Of a stretch of DNA of 64,000 nucleotides, positions 35,237-47,570 are shown piece by piece; position 1 is the first letter of the stretch; every line of letters starts with the position of its first letter. The DNA is taken from positions 3,593,227 to 3,657,226 of the forward strand of contig NW_006917094.1 in the NCBI RefSeq assembly GCF_000516985.1, in the 5' to 3' direction. The notes beneath the pieces were generated by a model. The model saw nothing but the letters and a program-made list of their open reading frames with translations. It was not told where the DNA came from and made no database searches. The DNA comes from Pestalotiopsis fici W106-1 (Eukaryota; Ascomycota; Sordariomycetes; Amphisphaeriales; Sporocadaceae). The position numbers were made by a program, and so were the translations under genes.

Positions 35237-36366
35237 CTACTTCTCAAGATGGCTTCGGATCTTCTTGACCACCAGGTCGTTCTTCTCGACATGAACGCTG
35301 TGGTTGGCATTCTCAACCAAGAAGAGTTCAGCGTCCTTGATCTCCTTTGCTATGAATTTTGAGTTTTCTGGCACCCCATTGTCGATCAGTAGCTAGCCCC
35401 CAACGTAGCTCAGGAGAATGGAAGCTTATTTACCTGGAGGGCAGATCCAGTCCTTGTCGCCCACAACGACCAAAGTTTTGGCCGTGATTCGGTGCAGATC
35501 TTTGGTGTAATCAAAGTATTTCTCCTTTTCCGAGTACAGATCATCTGCAATTTTGCAGCTTAGTTTTGTGTCTAGGACTTGGACATTGAGAGATTGGCCT
35601 TACTATGCGACTCTGCGTTATAGACATTGTTTAGACAGCTCTGCAATGCGGCGTTTGCATCAAACGATTCACTGTACAGCGGGGACATGACCAGGTGCAC
35701 CATGCGGAACTCGAGGTCACTATCAAAGGCTCCAAAAACCTTGTCTTTCAGCATTTCAATGCTGAAGCTGGGCACCTTGGACAGCCTCTGCTCGAGTGTC
35801 TTTATGGCACCTTCCTCGTCTATCCACCATGTATGTTAGTGTACCAAGGTAGGTTTGTCTGCGCACCCTGGAGATGTAGGGGACGTGAACGTACGGTGAT
35901 GTGACGGTGCTGTACCCCGAAGAATCAGATGCGACACGTGGGAGGCATACTTGATGGCATACTGTTGTGCAAGGAATCCACCAAAACTTCCACCCAGTAT
36001 GATGACTTGTTTTTCAGGTCCAGCGAAACGAGCCCTCATACCATCAATGTCGTCGACGATCTGTTCAAACGTGTAAGGCTTGGTGCGGCTGCTTTGGCCA
36101 TGACCCCGATAATCAAAGGACAGTATACGATAGCTGTCACCGAGCGGACTGAACGCCTTGAAATCAGACTGATGGTTGCCTATACCGTAGATGCGAGAGA
36201 ATTAGACGTCCATCAATAGTCAACGTCTTTTGATACATGGTGGACTAGACTGACCCATGCCCCGGCCGCCGTGCAGGGTAATAACGAGGGGAGCATCTTC
36301 TGGTCCGCAGATTCGGTACGCTAGCTGAGCTCCATTTATTTCCACGAATTCGACCATGGTTGTCAT
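35237..36366 (-). CDS. Alpha/beta hydrolase, prolyl iminopeptidase-like
   Basis: Five exons on the minus strand, 36366-36255, 36179-35895, 35819-35604, 35544-35434 and 35367-35237, give 284 aa. Motifs in order are LHGGRGMG (oxyanion loop, residues 31 to 38), SFDYRGHGQS, GGSFGG with nucleophile Ser102, GDKDW with the acid at Asp234 or Asp236, and NANHSVH with catalytic His264. The HGGRG/HGGPG-type loop and overall order resemble proline iminopeptidases and related small-molecule hydrolases, but the substrate is not proven. The last intron has a choice of acceptors; I chose the one that yields CPPENSKFIAKEI, which restores the usual spacing before the last strand. It shares a 527-base divergent region with the MFS carrier at 36894. 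Confidence 0.88.
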
Positions 36367-36893
36367 TGTTGGTGTCGTTGATAGGTAGTCAAGGATTTAT
36401 TTTGCCCTTTATGAATTAATTGCACTTGTAAGGTGTCTAAGTATCCAAGAACGTATTTGAGCCCCATGGGTGCACTGTAGATAGGCACTCCGTACTCTAG
36501 GGCGGGCGACTAACTCCTATGATCGGATCGGGCCGGACCCGACACAGATTCCCTGATTTGATACACCCCCACCCGGCCCTGACTCCTATCAACGGCGATG
36601 TTGCACCGCTCTATCATTTCACGCCGTAGAATGAAGAGCTGTTGACTCGAGATGACACATAATATCGACCGAGTCCACGACATGATGTGCTCGGCACCTA
36701 GGATGTCGTAAATCGGTAGTTTGAATGGCCATGTTCGAGATTTTCTGAAAGAATATAACGCGCCTCAATAAAGACGGGCTGGATCGAGCTTGAAAAGAAT
36801 CGGCTGTCGCTCTAGTTTTGGCCAAGGTCTGCTTCACTTCTCCAAAACACCTCTCTTCGCCAGCGGGAACGTAGGAGCAAGGTCAATCTCACA
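36367..36893. promoter_or_regulatory. Divergent promoter region
   Basis: Holds the start regions of the hydrolase (minus) and the MFS carrier (plus). The short shared space makes co-regulation possible. No specific site is recognised. Confidence 0.5.
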
Positions 36894-38541
36894 ATGTCGG
36901 GGCCTGCCCTGGAAGTCGCAGCCGCCAAAACGGCCGAGCAGGGTCAAGTTCCCGTCCTCGCCGCTGCCGTTCGGGGCGACACCAAAGTATCCGGCGACTC
37001 CATCCACGCCGCCACGACCGCTGTATCGGATGGAGACAATCAGAGCAGTACCATGTCGGGCAAGACAGCGGCTGGTGATGCCACTTCACCAGCCTCGGGC
37101 TCGGGCTCAGGTGGCTGGTTTCATTGGCACGAGCCTGGTACGAGCAAGGCCGAAAAGAAGCTGATCTTTAAGCTGGATTGGTTTCTGCTGTCTTACTCGT
37201 GCCTGTGCTTCTTCATCAAGCAGTTGGACGGCAACAACGTGACCAATGCGTACGCGTCTGGCATGCAGGAGCAGCTGGGATTCGGACCGGGCAATGAGCT
37301 GTCGTGGATGAACACGTATTTCAACATTGGCCAGATCATCGGTGCCCCTTTTGCCAACATGATTATAACCGTAGTGCGCCCGCGCTACTGGCTGCCCGCC
37401 TGCCTCATGACCTGGTCAGCGTTCGTGCTGGGCATGTACCGATGCGAAACAGCTGCTCAGTTCTACGTCCTCCGCTTCTTCATTGGCTTGTTCGAGGGCG
37501 CCGCTTGGCCCGGTATCACCTATACTCTGGGTTGTTGGTATCGCAAGAGCGAAATGGCGCGCCGATCTGCCCTGTTTGTCATGTCCGGCGTGTTGGGTCA
37601 AATGTTTTCGGGTTATTTGCAGGCTGCCTTGTATACGGGCATGGATGGCAAAGGAGGTCTCGCGGCGTGGAGATGGTTGTTCATCTTTGACTTTATTCTC
37701 GCCGTACCTATCGCCATCTATGGGTTGGTAAGTCGGGCCCACTATCTGTGTCTATCTCATCTTGCTCACAATGCATATCTAGTTTTGCTTCCCTGATACT
37801 CCACACAAGACGTCGGCTTGGTATCTCAATTCCTGGGAGCGTGAGAAGGCAGTGGAGCGCATCGACTCCGAGGGCCGCAAGCCCATTGGCAAGCTAGACT
37901 TGTCCGTCTTCAAGCGCATTTTCACGTCATGGCAGGTTTATGCCTTTACGCTGGGCTACGCACTATGGTCGCTCACGGTTGGTTCCTACGTGATGCAATA
38001 TTTCACCTTGTATCTCAAGGCGACCAAGGAGTACACGATACCGCAGATCAACAATATTCCCACGGCCCTGGGCGCCGTCAATTTTGTCACCATGTTGACG
38101 ACCGGCTTCGTGTCCGACAAGATTGGTCGCCGAGGCCCTGTGTGCCTGGCTGTCGGTTGCGTCCTCATCTTCACCTATTCCATATTTACCGCGTGGAACG
38201 TACCGCATCGCCTGCTCATGGCCGTCTTTATCCTCAACGGTGTATACGGCTGCTATACGCCACTGCTAGCTGGCTGGGTCAATGAGTGCTGCGGGGGCGA
38301 CCAACAGAAGCGAGCGTTTATCCTGGGCTTGATGACCTCGGTCGGTGGCGCCGTGGTCATTCCCTTTCAACAGCTCCAATTCCCCAGTTCACAGGCGCCA
38401 CAGTTCAAACAAACTCATGGCTGGCCGAGCGCACTGGCTTTTGTGATTGCCTTGACGTGCTGGACGGGACTGGGTATACCCCTCTTACAGCGCAGAATGG
38501 AGAAGCAAGCCAAGAGAAATGAAGCAGAGCATGAAGCTTGA
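36894..38541 (+). CDS. MFS anion:cation symporter, Dal5/Fen2 type
   Basis: Two exons, 36894-37727 and 37783-38541, give 530 aa with a 55-base intron. The first 85 residues are a polar, low-complexity cytosolic N-terminus. The transporter starts at KLIFKLDWFLLSY and has about 12 membrane segments. Signatures of the ACS family are LDGNNVTNAYASGMQE, NIGQIIGAPFAN, RFFIGLFEGAAWPGITY and GFVSDKIGRRGP. Yeast members carry allantoate and dipeptides (Dal5), pantothenate (Fen2) or biotin (Vht1); the LDGNNVTNAY region fits the pantothenate-like branch best, but substrate cannot be fixed by eye. It is divergent from the prolyl iminopeptidase-like hydrolase. Confidence 0.9.
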
Positions 38542-41500
38542 AAGGAAAACCTACTCCACGCTGCCAGGGGCACGCTCTATATAGAGTAATTATTACAAGT
38601 GCTAGTCACGTAATCTGGTGTATAGCATTTGGTTTAGATTTTTACATTTCATGTCATTTATCTATGCATTTGTCAATGGGCAAGCAATGGTGATCTTTGG
38701 GACTGCCTCATTATAGACCATGTGCCTTGTGGCCTATTATGATCAAAGCTCAAGTCCTATTGATACGAGTCTCGGTCCCCATCGATACAAGTCTCGATGG
38801 GTACACCCCCTTGGCCTGTCTACCTACACGCGTTGCTCAGCAACCCACTCTTTGTTATAATCCTCTAATGTTGGCCTTTTGACTAAGTAGGTATGCAAAT
38901 TTGTCTTCCCAAATTCCACCTGCATTCACGGATGCGAAGGTGCCAAGAAATGCACCTAAAATGCATACACGCGGTCGATTAAAAGCGTGGTAATGACTGA
39001 GGCAGGCAAGCGCACGCAAACCATGGTCAAACATGTTTGTATATCGCCATCTCGCAAAGCTGGCCGCGCTTGTTCTGTAGCCATTCGATTGTTCCTCCAG
39101 CCTCCTCGAGGACTTGTTTGTGGTAAACCTACAGCGTCTTGGCGCCTTAATCATCCCGCCCTCCCGCTCTTATGCACTGTACCGCATGGCCGGCCAGCGG
39201 CTCGGCGGCCCCAGGTCGATAACGCCGTGGCGACAACAGCGCTGCTAAGTAACGTCGTACCCAGATGTCTGGGTAGGCCTACCACGTTTGCAGACCTTTG
39301 AGTCATGGCCAGGATGACCGTCATTGCTCGTTCATAATGCGATGCATGCTGGTTCATCTTTCTTCCCAACCACTCAAGCATAGTACAAAGGCTGGCGCAG
39401 AATTCAACCGACAGAGCAGAAGCCACTCCATGGTGTACAGTAGCACCAGGTGCTTTCTGACTATGCACCCCATGCGCAAGCGAGAACTTGCCTCAATTGT
39501 GCGTGTCACCTTCACGGCACCATCGTTTAGAGGATCTGATGGTATGCATTGCAAATTGAGCGAATCATCATACACATGCCCAGCCGACAACCTGTTCTCA
39601 GTCCATGTCACTACAAGTCTCTATGATTGCCTTTTCCGCCCCGACTCTCCCATCTACGCACGACAGGTGGACGAACCGCGATGTCGTTGATGCACACGCC
39701 GAATCTTGGCTGGACAACGATATCCTCGAACATGCGATTGGCCAAAACAAAACCATAAGCAGTTCTTGGAAGAAAGATGTTGTGCCAGCTTATACACATG
39801 GACTTGCGCAATGTAGTGGCGCCAATAGTCAATAGTCTCGAAGAGGTGTAGGACGACTGTATCCCAGGTTCAACCCGAGCCAGATCGAAAAAGCCGCCCA
39901 AATCTTATTGGCTGCTCGGTGTTGGAATCTCCATGCTCGTCAAGTGACTCTCCAAAGCCGAACGTTGCTTGGCGTCCTGCACGCGGCTGGCTGGGCGCCC
40001 CGGAGAGCAACACGCTACCCGTTTTCGCGTTGTAGCAGCTATTGACAGGTAAAAGCGCCCATATTTTGCTCAAATTGTGGAACAGAATGAATGATCGCAA
40101 CTTGCCACCCAATTGCCGACTAGCTTGCATCATAGACTTGGCCCATGGTTGTCGGTCCCGTAGTCTATAGTGCTCTCTCTCTCACACGTCAGCATTCCAC
40201 TTGTATACCAAAGCACAACGTCCCACGAGACCATGATAACCATATAGATGGTTGCGTTTTTCTTGCCGTGGAGTTGAATCATCATTCTGTTGTGCAATGC
40301 CAAAAGTCGGCGTTTCTTTTTGTTTTGGTTTAATAGAGTTTTCTAGTGCATATCACCGAAAAAGCTTGGCATAAATACCCTTGGATATGCCTGTTTTGCC
40401 TGGGGGATCAAGGTTGTGTCTCACGCTACCAAGGTGAACCCCAGGAAAGAGCGACATTTGCTCCAACTTCCACCAGACAATGTTTTCATGGAGCCAGCCA
40501 TATCTGCAAGCCTCAAAGGGTTGGGATCGTTTTGAATGCGCGCAGTCGTCGTCAGCTGTTTTCCTGCGAGCGTGAAAACGCAGAGGTCGACAATGGATCT
40601 GCCCACAATGAGGTGGTCAACTTGTGAGCTTTGCATGGCATTGATGCTCGCATATGTCTCTACCGGCCGCGATCTCCCAGCTGCTGCATTGCAGCCTCGC
40701 TTTGTGGGGATTTTGGCAGGCAGGAGTTCAGAGGACGAGCCCTTTTCAGGGTCACTAACTGTCATTGTGGCGTTGCGGCAATTCTCGTTCAACACTGAGG
40801 ATGCTGCCAGATTTGGACGAGCTCCAACGATTTATGCAACCCTCGGTTTTGAATTTCTCAGGGACATGGGGTCCATTTTTCTTTCCACCATCAAAACCAG
40901 TAGTCAATGAGTTGTACTCTCTTTAAGGTGCTTTACTCGGCTCATTGTCTGCTAATGGTAGAACTGGCGCTACGAACTTCACGAGAGTCACGAGACGACG
41001 GGTGGCTTTGAGGAGGATGAGCATGAGGCTTACATGAAGTGGAGATGGCTATGGTATAGACTGTGAGAATGAGCGCCGTTTTCAACGTTGAAACGATTAT
41101 TTGTCTATCAGTATAGACTTTATCGAGTCGTTCCCCTCTTTCGGGTCGTCTTTGAACAGTTTTCTCGACCTGGCTAGTGCCATTTACCTACGCAATGTCC
41201 TGGGATAACTGACACACTATACGGCGGAGTTCCGACGACACATCCCAGCTTTGATTCATCGATTGCAGAACCACCTGCTCATTCACTTGACCAGCCATGC
41301 CTGCTCTCAGCCTCTGCAGGTTCTGCCGAATACGGTATGCTGCATGTTCTTCGCCAACGCCGAAGTATGCTATGCATGTCCAAACGGCAGCATGGATGTC
41401 GATTCAGATGTAAAAGTTCTGTGGCATGGCATCCTTACGGTATATGCTCGTGTCGTAGCCAATCTGCGTTTTATAAATCTCCGCTGCATCCTCTCTTAGT

Positions 41501-41618
41501 GTCTATTTCTATACTCGCGATACCATTCCTCGTGCCATTTATATTCGGGGGCTATCGTCTTGCCTCTTGAGTTTCTTGGCATAGTCTATCGCTCCAACTA
41601 TTGCTTCCACTCGTCATC
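38542..41618. other. 3.1 kb intergenic upstream of the oxidase
   Basis: No gene is supported on either strand. It contains a stem-loop-like inverted repeat at 38778-38801. Frames of 80 to 130 codons (for example plus 40536-40910 and minus 40795-40421) overlap on opposite strands and show no family features. The part nearest 41618 should carry the oxidase promoter. Confidence 0.45.
38778..38801. repeat. Inverted repeat, 8-bp arms
   Basis: CCCATCGA and TCGATGGG flank an 8-base loop. The left neighbour (38761 onward) is a diverged direct copy of the same roughly 21-base unit (TGATACGAGTCTCGGT). It lies 240 bases past the MFS stop codon, so it could mark the transcript end or be a local duplication. 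Confidence 0.55.
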
Positions 41619-43433
41619 ATGTGGACAGCCAGGCTCAGCTCTATAGCGGTGTTGACACAGGTTGTTGGCACATGGGCCGATACGATCACCCTCAACTGGG
41701 AAATAACCTGGGTCAATGCCGCTCCAGATGGCTTTCACAGACCAGTCATTGGCGTCAACGGTAAATGGCCCTGTCCACCAATTCACGCCACCGTCGGCGA
41801 TACAGTAGTGATCAACATGAAGAACAGCCTCGGCAATCAGACGACGGGACTTCACTTCCACGGCATAAACCAACTTGATACAAACTATATGGATGGAGCC
41901 TCCATGGTGAACTCTTGTCCAGTTGTCCCTGGAAGCTCAATGACATATTCATTCACCGCCGACGAACCTGGCACTTACTGGTACCATTCCCACAACATGG
42001 CACAGTACCCCGACGGACTGCGCGGTCCTCTCATCATTCACGACGACAACGACCCTTTCGACGGAGAATTCGACAATGAGGTGATACTCACTATATCCGA
42101 CTGGTATCACCAACAAACCCTGACACTGGTGCAAAATATGTTGGTCTCAAGCAATGACCAATGGCGCCCACCACTCCCTGACGGTATGATCGTCAATGAG
42201 GGCGGGAACACGGATATTGAGCTTGACATTGGTACAACCACTCGCGTCAGGATTCTGAATTTTGGAGCTCTTACAGCTTTCATGCTCCGATTCGGCTCTC
42301 GCGACATGGATGTCATCATGACTGATGCGTCCTATGTCCAGAGGGAGACAATCCATCAGCTGCGCATTGCTCCAGGACAACGATATGACGTCCTGGTCTC
42401 TGCGACTAAGAAGGATAAGGGGAAAAACATACCCTACCTGATTAGCATGGATCTGAACCGCGATTTCACCGTATCTGGTACGTGGACCTTCAACCAGACG
42501 GGCTACCTCATTACCGATGCGAAGGCGCCCTGCACCGCAAAAGAGGTTGTCCAGCAGTGGCGTCCCTTTGATGAAGCCCTGTTCACTCCCCTCGATGAGA
42601 TGCCGCTATTGGGTCCGTTGGACAGGACGTGGACATTGAACTTTGCACTTTGCAAGGACATGAACAATATTCCTCGGTGAGTACTCGCAATCATGAGTCT
42701 GACATAGAGAATCATGCTAACCTGTGAACTCTTCAGCATGTGTTTCAACGATCAGACATACGTCATGCAGAAGACACCGACCTTATATACTGCGGCTACT
42801 GTTGGCAATGCAAATACAGACCCCAGCGTCTATGGCGCTGTCCTGCCGTTTATCATTGAGTATGGTGACGTTCTGGAAATTGTCATCAACAACCTCGACC
42901 CTGCAATCCACCCCTTCCATCTACACGGGCACCAGTTCCAGGTCGTCGAAAGACCAGAGAGTGGCTCTGGCTCGTTCGATGGATCTTCTACTGCGAACCC
43001 GGTGCCGCCCCGACGAGATGTCATTAGCATCAACGGCGGGTCTTATGCCAGACTGCGCATAACCGCCGATAACCCGGGCGTGTTCCTATTTCATTGCCAT
43101 ATCGAATGGCATGTCGAAATGGGCCTTACCGCTACCCTCATTGAGGCGCCCGAGATGCTCGATGGTTACGATATCCCGCAAGCAATGATCGATTCGTGCA
43201 AGGCTCAGGGATATCCCGTCGCGGGTAATGCTGCTGGCGATACAATTAATGTCTGGGATGACTCGGGGTACCTTACTGATCCACCTTCGACTTACTCTGG
43301 CTCCCAGTGGCCTGTTCCCAAGGGTGGCAACAGCCAAAAGAGTCGACCGAGGCGAAAGCCGAGTGGCCAGTCGTCTCAAACTAGACAGATCAGCAACATG
43401 TCAGGTGAATTCCAGCACAGGATCACCTGGTAG
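41619..43433 (+). CDS. Secreted multicopper oxidase, laccase-like
   Basis: Two exons, 41619-42676 and 42737-43433, give 584 aa with a 60-base intron. Residues 1 to about 20 are a signal peptide (ends near GTWA). The four copper motifs are complete: HFHG from His79, WYHSH with His123 and His125, HPFHLHGH from His411, and HCHIEWH with the type 1 ligand Cys473, followed by an axial Leu. Overall it resembles the Fet3-type branch, but the segment aligned with the iron-binding GAEPIP loop of yeast Fet3 reads QWRPPLP, and there is no C-terminal membrane helix. A phenol- or pigment-oxidising enzyme is therefore more likely than a ferroxidase. The C-terminus is basic and polar. With the downstream NR-PKS on the same strand it probably oxidises or polymerises the polyketide, as conidial laccases do. 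Confidence 0.93.
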
Positions 43434-45257
43434 ATCTGAATGTTGTTCAAAGTTTCTGTTCTTGCTTGGGTGATCTTCAGCTTTGATTTTCGGGATTTGG
43501 ACAGACATGTGAGGGTGACGGTTCTATTTTCTGATTTCGTTTCAGTTGAATTATATCGCCTGTATGAGATTGGATGATCTATGAAGGTTCATGAATGTAG
43601 TCAAGGTGTTGGTGTTAAAACTTTCAAGCCAGCGTACATAGCGGTTATCAGGAGGAAGACGAAACTGTTATTATTTTTGGAAACACTGGGGATAATATGC
43701 TAAGATAGACATGAATAAGATATCACCACATAACTCTTATCTCCACCGGGGTTTTCCATTCTTCATAACATCATGTGTTGTTTGTGATCAGAAATTACGT
43801 CCGCACCTATGCCCGGACATGCCTTGAGCTGAGCTTCACACAAATGCAGGTCCACTCGAGGAACTATTTCCGTTGGGCGGGACTAGAACCATTAGAGAGG
43901 CGGCACGTTCAAGGCCAAAAATGCAGATGCTTTGGCGTATACTTTGGAAATAAGGTGCTGCAGACGGCGGCTCTGCTTCATGTGAAATGTACGTAGATCC
44001 TTGAGCCCCTCGCTTTGCTTCGAGTCATGTGAAATTGATATACATGGCGATCACAGGCCCTAGAACAAATCAGAAGCCATGTGCTCAGTGCAGGTTACAT
44101 GGCTTCTGGGCTGATGTTGTGATTGAGATTGGCGCAAACAGTCCCATTGAATTCTTTGTTGAAGGCAGATCTTTCCTGTTTGTTGAACTACTGCCAAAGC
44201 AAGCCACGATAGAATTCTGTATCCAACGCAAGCCAAGCCTCGTGGCGAAAATACCTGATCAGTCCATGATGAGAATTGCCAAGCACCCCAGTATCCTGTC
44301 TCTCGGTATCCTCGACGTCAAAATTTACGCTAAGACGAAAATCCTCAGCGTCTAGATGTCACAAGAGGGTTACAGTTACGGCTCAGCCTTGAGTGGAATC
44401 CCATCCCGCTGAGGCTGCGGCAAAGCCGCCCCCATGGCAACGGAGCTTTCCCCATGTATGTATCATAGACGCTTGGGGCTGAGTCTGGATCCAGTCACAT
44501 TGAGAGTAATCAACATCAAGTCAACAAAAGAACAAGGGGAATAATTCGATCTTGCACATGCATTAAGTTCAGGTTGTCAGACTTAAGCTTGATTGCCAAA
44601 AAAAGAATAATGGGGGATTACAATATATCGTCACGTTGAATTTTTGGCGCCGATCTGGAGTGCAAGTTTTTCCTCGGACCGAATGATACGATGATTATTA
44701 TGGCATCAAGCACTTCTACATGGCGCTTAGTCTCGTAGCTATATGCAAGATCGTGCTGTTTACTCAGGGCTGGCAAACCATGATGTGTTCGAGATCACAG
44801 GCCAGAAATGTAAGTGTTTTCTTAATTCCGGGCTGAAAGCAGTGTTATCAGATCTGTCAGGACAGTGTGCTTGTCTAATGAAAATCGAATGACCCCTTGA
44901 GACAAGTAGGAGGGAAAATAAAATAGAAAAAAGAAATAGAGAGAATGCAATTAGACACCAGGCGTGCATGTATACGCCTTGAGCTTCCCATCCACACACC
45001 AACAGAAATGGGATGTAACATGAGTAAGCTCTTGCTCCAAAAGGCATGGATAGATATCGATCCATCGTAACAATTGAGTGTTCCGGGTCACAATCAAGGG
45101 TTCGCTTCTACTATTGGTGAATGTTGCATCTATCAGCCTTCGCGAAGGATTCCTCTCATCATCCTCGCTACACCCTTCCAATCGCAACTTCTATCGCGGC
45201 CGGATGTCCGAAGGGAGACATATAGACTGCCTGCACATGTAAGAGTTGGCGGCGCTT

Positions 45258-45295
<38 letters not shown>

Positions 45296-45866
45296 AGGCC
45301 CGCCCTCGCACGACAGGCCAATTGGGGGTGGGCCAACTTGTGCTCCAAATGTTCACAAATGAATGACCATTAGATGATACCAAATTCTGACATTGAACCC
45401 AATCATAGTGGTTGTTGCTGTGGTGAGTGAAAATGTGGAACTCGCAGCTGACGCCGTGGCTGGGGGGAAAGGGGGGCTCGTCATCAAGACAAACCCAACG
45501 TACGTCGACAGACGGCGGTAACGACCAAAAAAAAAAAAAGAGACACCAGGGCCCGGCCCCAACGTGTATGTCAGAACAAGGAAGGGCGTCGAGACACTGT
45601 ATGAGGTGGTTGCTGTTCCGACACAACCGTCACCCGCCTTGTCATTCGGCTGTGACCCAACTTTAGCTGTGTTGAGAGAGTTGCGGCGGCTGCTTTGGGG
45701 CCCCGAATAAGGTTGACAAGGCAAAGGCACTCTAACTATAGAGCCTCGGTAACATGTTCAGATCTGTAATCGACAATTGAGCCTGGGTTGCGTTCTTGCG
45801 TGTTAGGAAGGAAATGAAGGGAGAAAAAGGAATTTTCTTGTCAAAACCGGTCAGAACTCCGGTCTA
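43434..45866. other. Intergenic, left part of oxidase-PKS gap
   Basis: No supported gene. It has the oxidase 3' region, then DNA with short frames only (for example plus 44044-44355, with no family features). A (CA)n microsatellite lies at about 45259-45290 and an A run at 45527-45539. Confidence 0.45.
45259..45290. repeat. (CA)n microsatellite
   Basis: About 15 uninterrupted CA units. Frames crossing it on either strand are artefacts of the repeat. Confidence 0.85.
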
Positions 45867-46178
45867 TCAAAGTCGGTGAGGATATCGTCTTTTCGAGAAT
45901 ACGAGGTCGTCAAAAGTGGACGCAGGTCTATAGGCGAGGAAATATACTCGATACATATCAGTACGGTGGAACTTGGCTAGCGTGGGGAGTACTGCAATGA
46001 GCTGGATAGTATATCCGCAGCACAGGACGGCCGCTATAACTCCAGCGGTTAGCAGGGTCTTTCTAGCGAAACCACAACGCTGGAGGCTACGTTTTAGCGC
46101 CCTGACGGTACCGAACTCAGCCGGTCGAACGGTTTCTCCACACCCGTCTGGGAGCTCCCACAGCGCCTTCCTCTCCAT
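45867..46178 (-). CDS. Possible single-pass membrane protein
   Basis: A minus-strand frame that can start at ATG 46178 (103 aa; MERKALWELPDG) or further up at ATG 46349 (160 aa). It has a basic segment (ALKRSLQRCGFARK) followed by a clear hydrophobic helix (LLTAGVIAAVLCCGYTIQLIAVL) and a polar tail. The pattern of positive residues before a single helix fits a type II membrane protein. No family is recognised and no intron partner was found. It lies between the oxidase and the NR-PKS and might be a minor cluster gene, or a chance frame. Confidence 0.33.
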   Translation of the reverse strand: MERKALWELPDGCGETVRPAEFGTVRALKRSLQRCGFARKTLLTAGVIAAVLCCGYTIQLIAVLPTLAKFHRTDMYRVYFLAYRPASTFDDLVFSKRRYPHRL

Positions 46179-47248
46179 CTCCTTGCCGTCTTGGTTTGCA
46201 GGACAAGGCAAGAACATCAGCTCAGGGCATTGGCATTGGCCCGGCAGGGCAACATTTAGAAAAGTCCCAGGGAAGCAAAAGGACCACCACCCCCTGTGCA
46301 CATGCTTGGGCTTTGAGGAGATGACGATGAACCCACAAGTGCTCACCATGGGAATTTGTCACCCACATGCCAATATGGCTTTCTTATTTTTGTTTTTTTT
46401 TTCCATTTATATGCTCAACTCTAAATATTATTGCGACATCATAGTACGTACCGACCGACCGCTCAGCTCAGCACATGCGCCATCCAATATGAGCATGAGA
46501 CAAGATTGCAGTAGCGCCATCAGGGCTTGAGGCTCTCTCTCTCTCTCTGTTGCGCGCTCATTCACTCATGCTCGCTCACTCATTCCCTTCCTGCCCTTCC
46601 TTCCGGCTAGTCAACCTTCCGAGGCGTGTGAAGAAGCAGTAAGTGAGTGAGTTAGTGAGCAACTGAGGATCAAAGTAAAAGGCACTACAGTGCCTTACCT
46701 ACCTACATACCTTGCTCGAGTATACGACGACAACGCGTGGAATATGCGCTGCAGCTGCTACGGATGCATTTGCCATACCCCTGAACCCATGAGCATAATC
46801 AATGCTTGGTAGTCACTTTGATGGAAGACTTCTTCGGATGAAAAAGAAGAAGAAAAACAAGAATCTGCTATCAAACGCCAGCTCATCCCACCGCTGTTCG
46901 GTCTCTCGACGCCTCGCTTGTGCCTGTCCCAAAATCCTGTTCATTTTGAGAATATGTTACTACCACTATGATCTCATACAATTGGCATGAGTAAGGCTTG
47001 ATTACACACGCGGCCGTCTCTTCCAGGCAGGACGCCGTCGAAGCCGTCGAGAACGTTCCTGCATCGCGATCGAAGCATTTTGCAGATCATCCAATTCTTG
47101 CACACCTGTACGTAACAGCAGCTCTGGACCATCATGGATAAGTTTTAGTTGGGCTCATCTCTCGACGACGGCAAGTTTGTCGGTACGAAAGGCTATTCAT
47201 CTCATCTCCACTGTTGAGCGAGGTAGGCTGCCGCCACGCCACGAGCCC

Positions 47249-47570
47249 TTACCGAGGCTTGTTCTGCTGCTCATCATGGTCCAGCCGCATCTGACAAAGA
47301 TAGTACGGAGGCAGGAACCCAGAGTTGCAAGAGGAAACCCAGCCCTCAGTCTTGCCAGGCACGCGCATCAAAGATGAAAAGTCCACAACAAACATATTCC
47401 AGCCGCGCTCATCTGCTGCGCCAATGTGGCAAGAGATGAGACTATCGGTATTCTCTGCATAGTAGGATGCGCCGGCGAACCAAATGTTCGGACTCACAAA
47501 GCTAGTACGGCTCGTCCCACATGCGACTGATGGCGCAGAACCAATTCAGCAACCTGCAACCAACGTGTCA
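47249..47570 (-). pseudogene. Possible decayed coding fragment
   Basis: On the minus strand two protein-like pieces follow each other in different frames: NWFCAISRMWDEPY (about 47555 to 47514) and then TSFVSPNIWFAGASYYAE with further protein-like sequence (ADERGWNMFVVDFSSLM) to about 47345. A one-base frame change at about 47510 would join them. The pieces resemble the interior of an enzyme or lectin, but I do not recognise the family. Either a frameshifted remnant or exons of an unrecognised gene. Confidence 0.33.

Noticed and set aside
40421..40910. Overlapping 124-codon frames on opposite strands upstream of the oxidase
   Set aside because: No family features, and they overlap each other almost fully, so at most one could be real; neither has supporting context.
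45133..45626. Frames with long runs of alternating Cys-Val or Thr-His
   Set aside because: They are translations of the (CA)n microsatellite.
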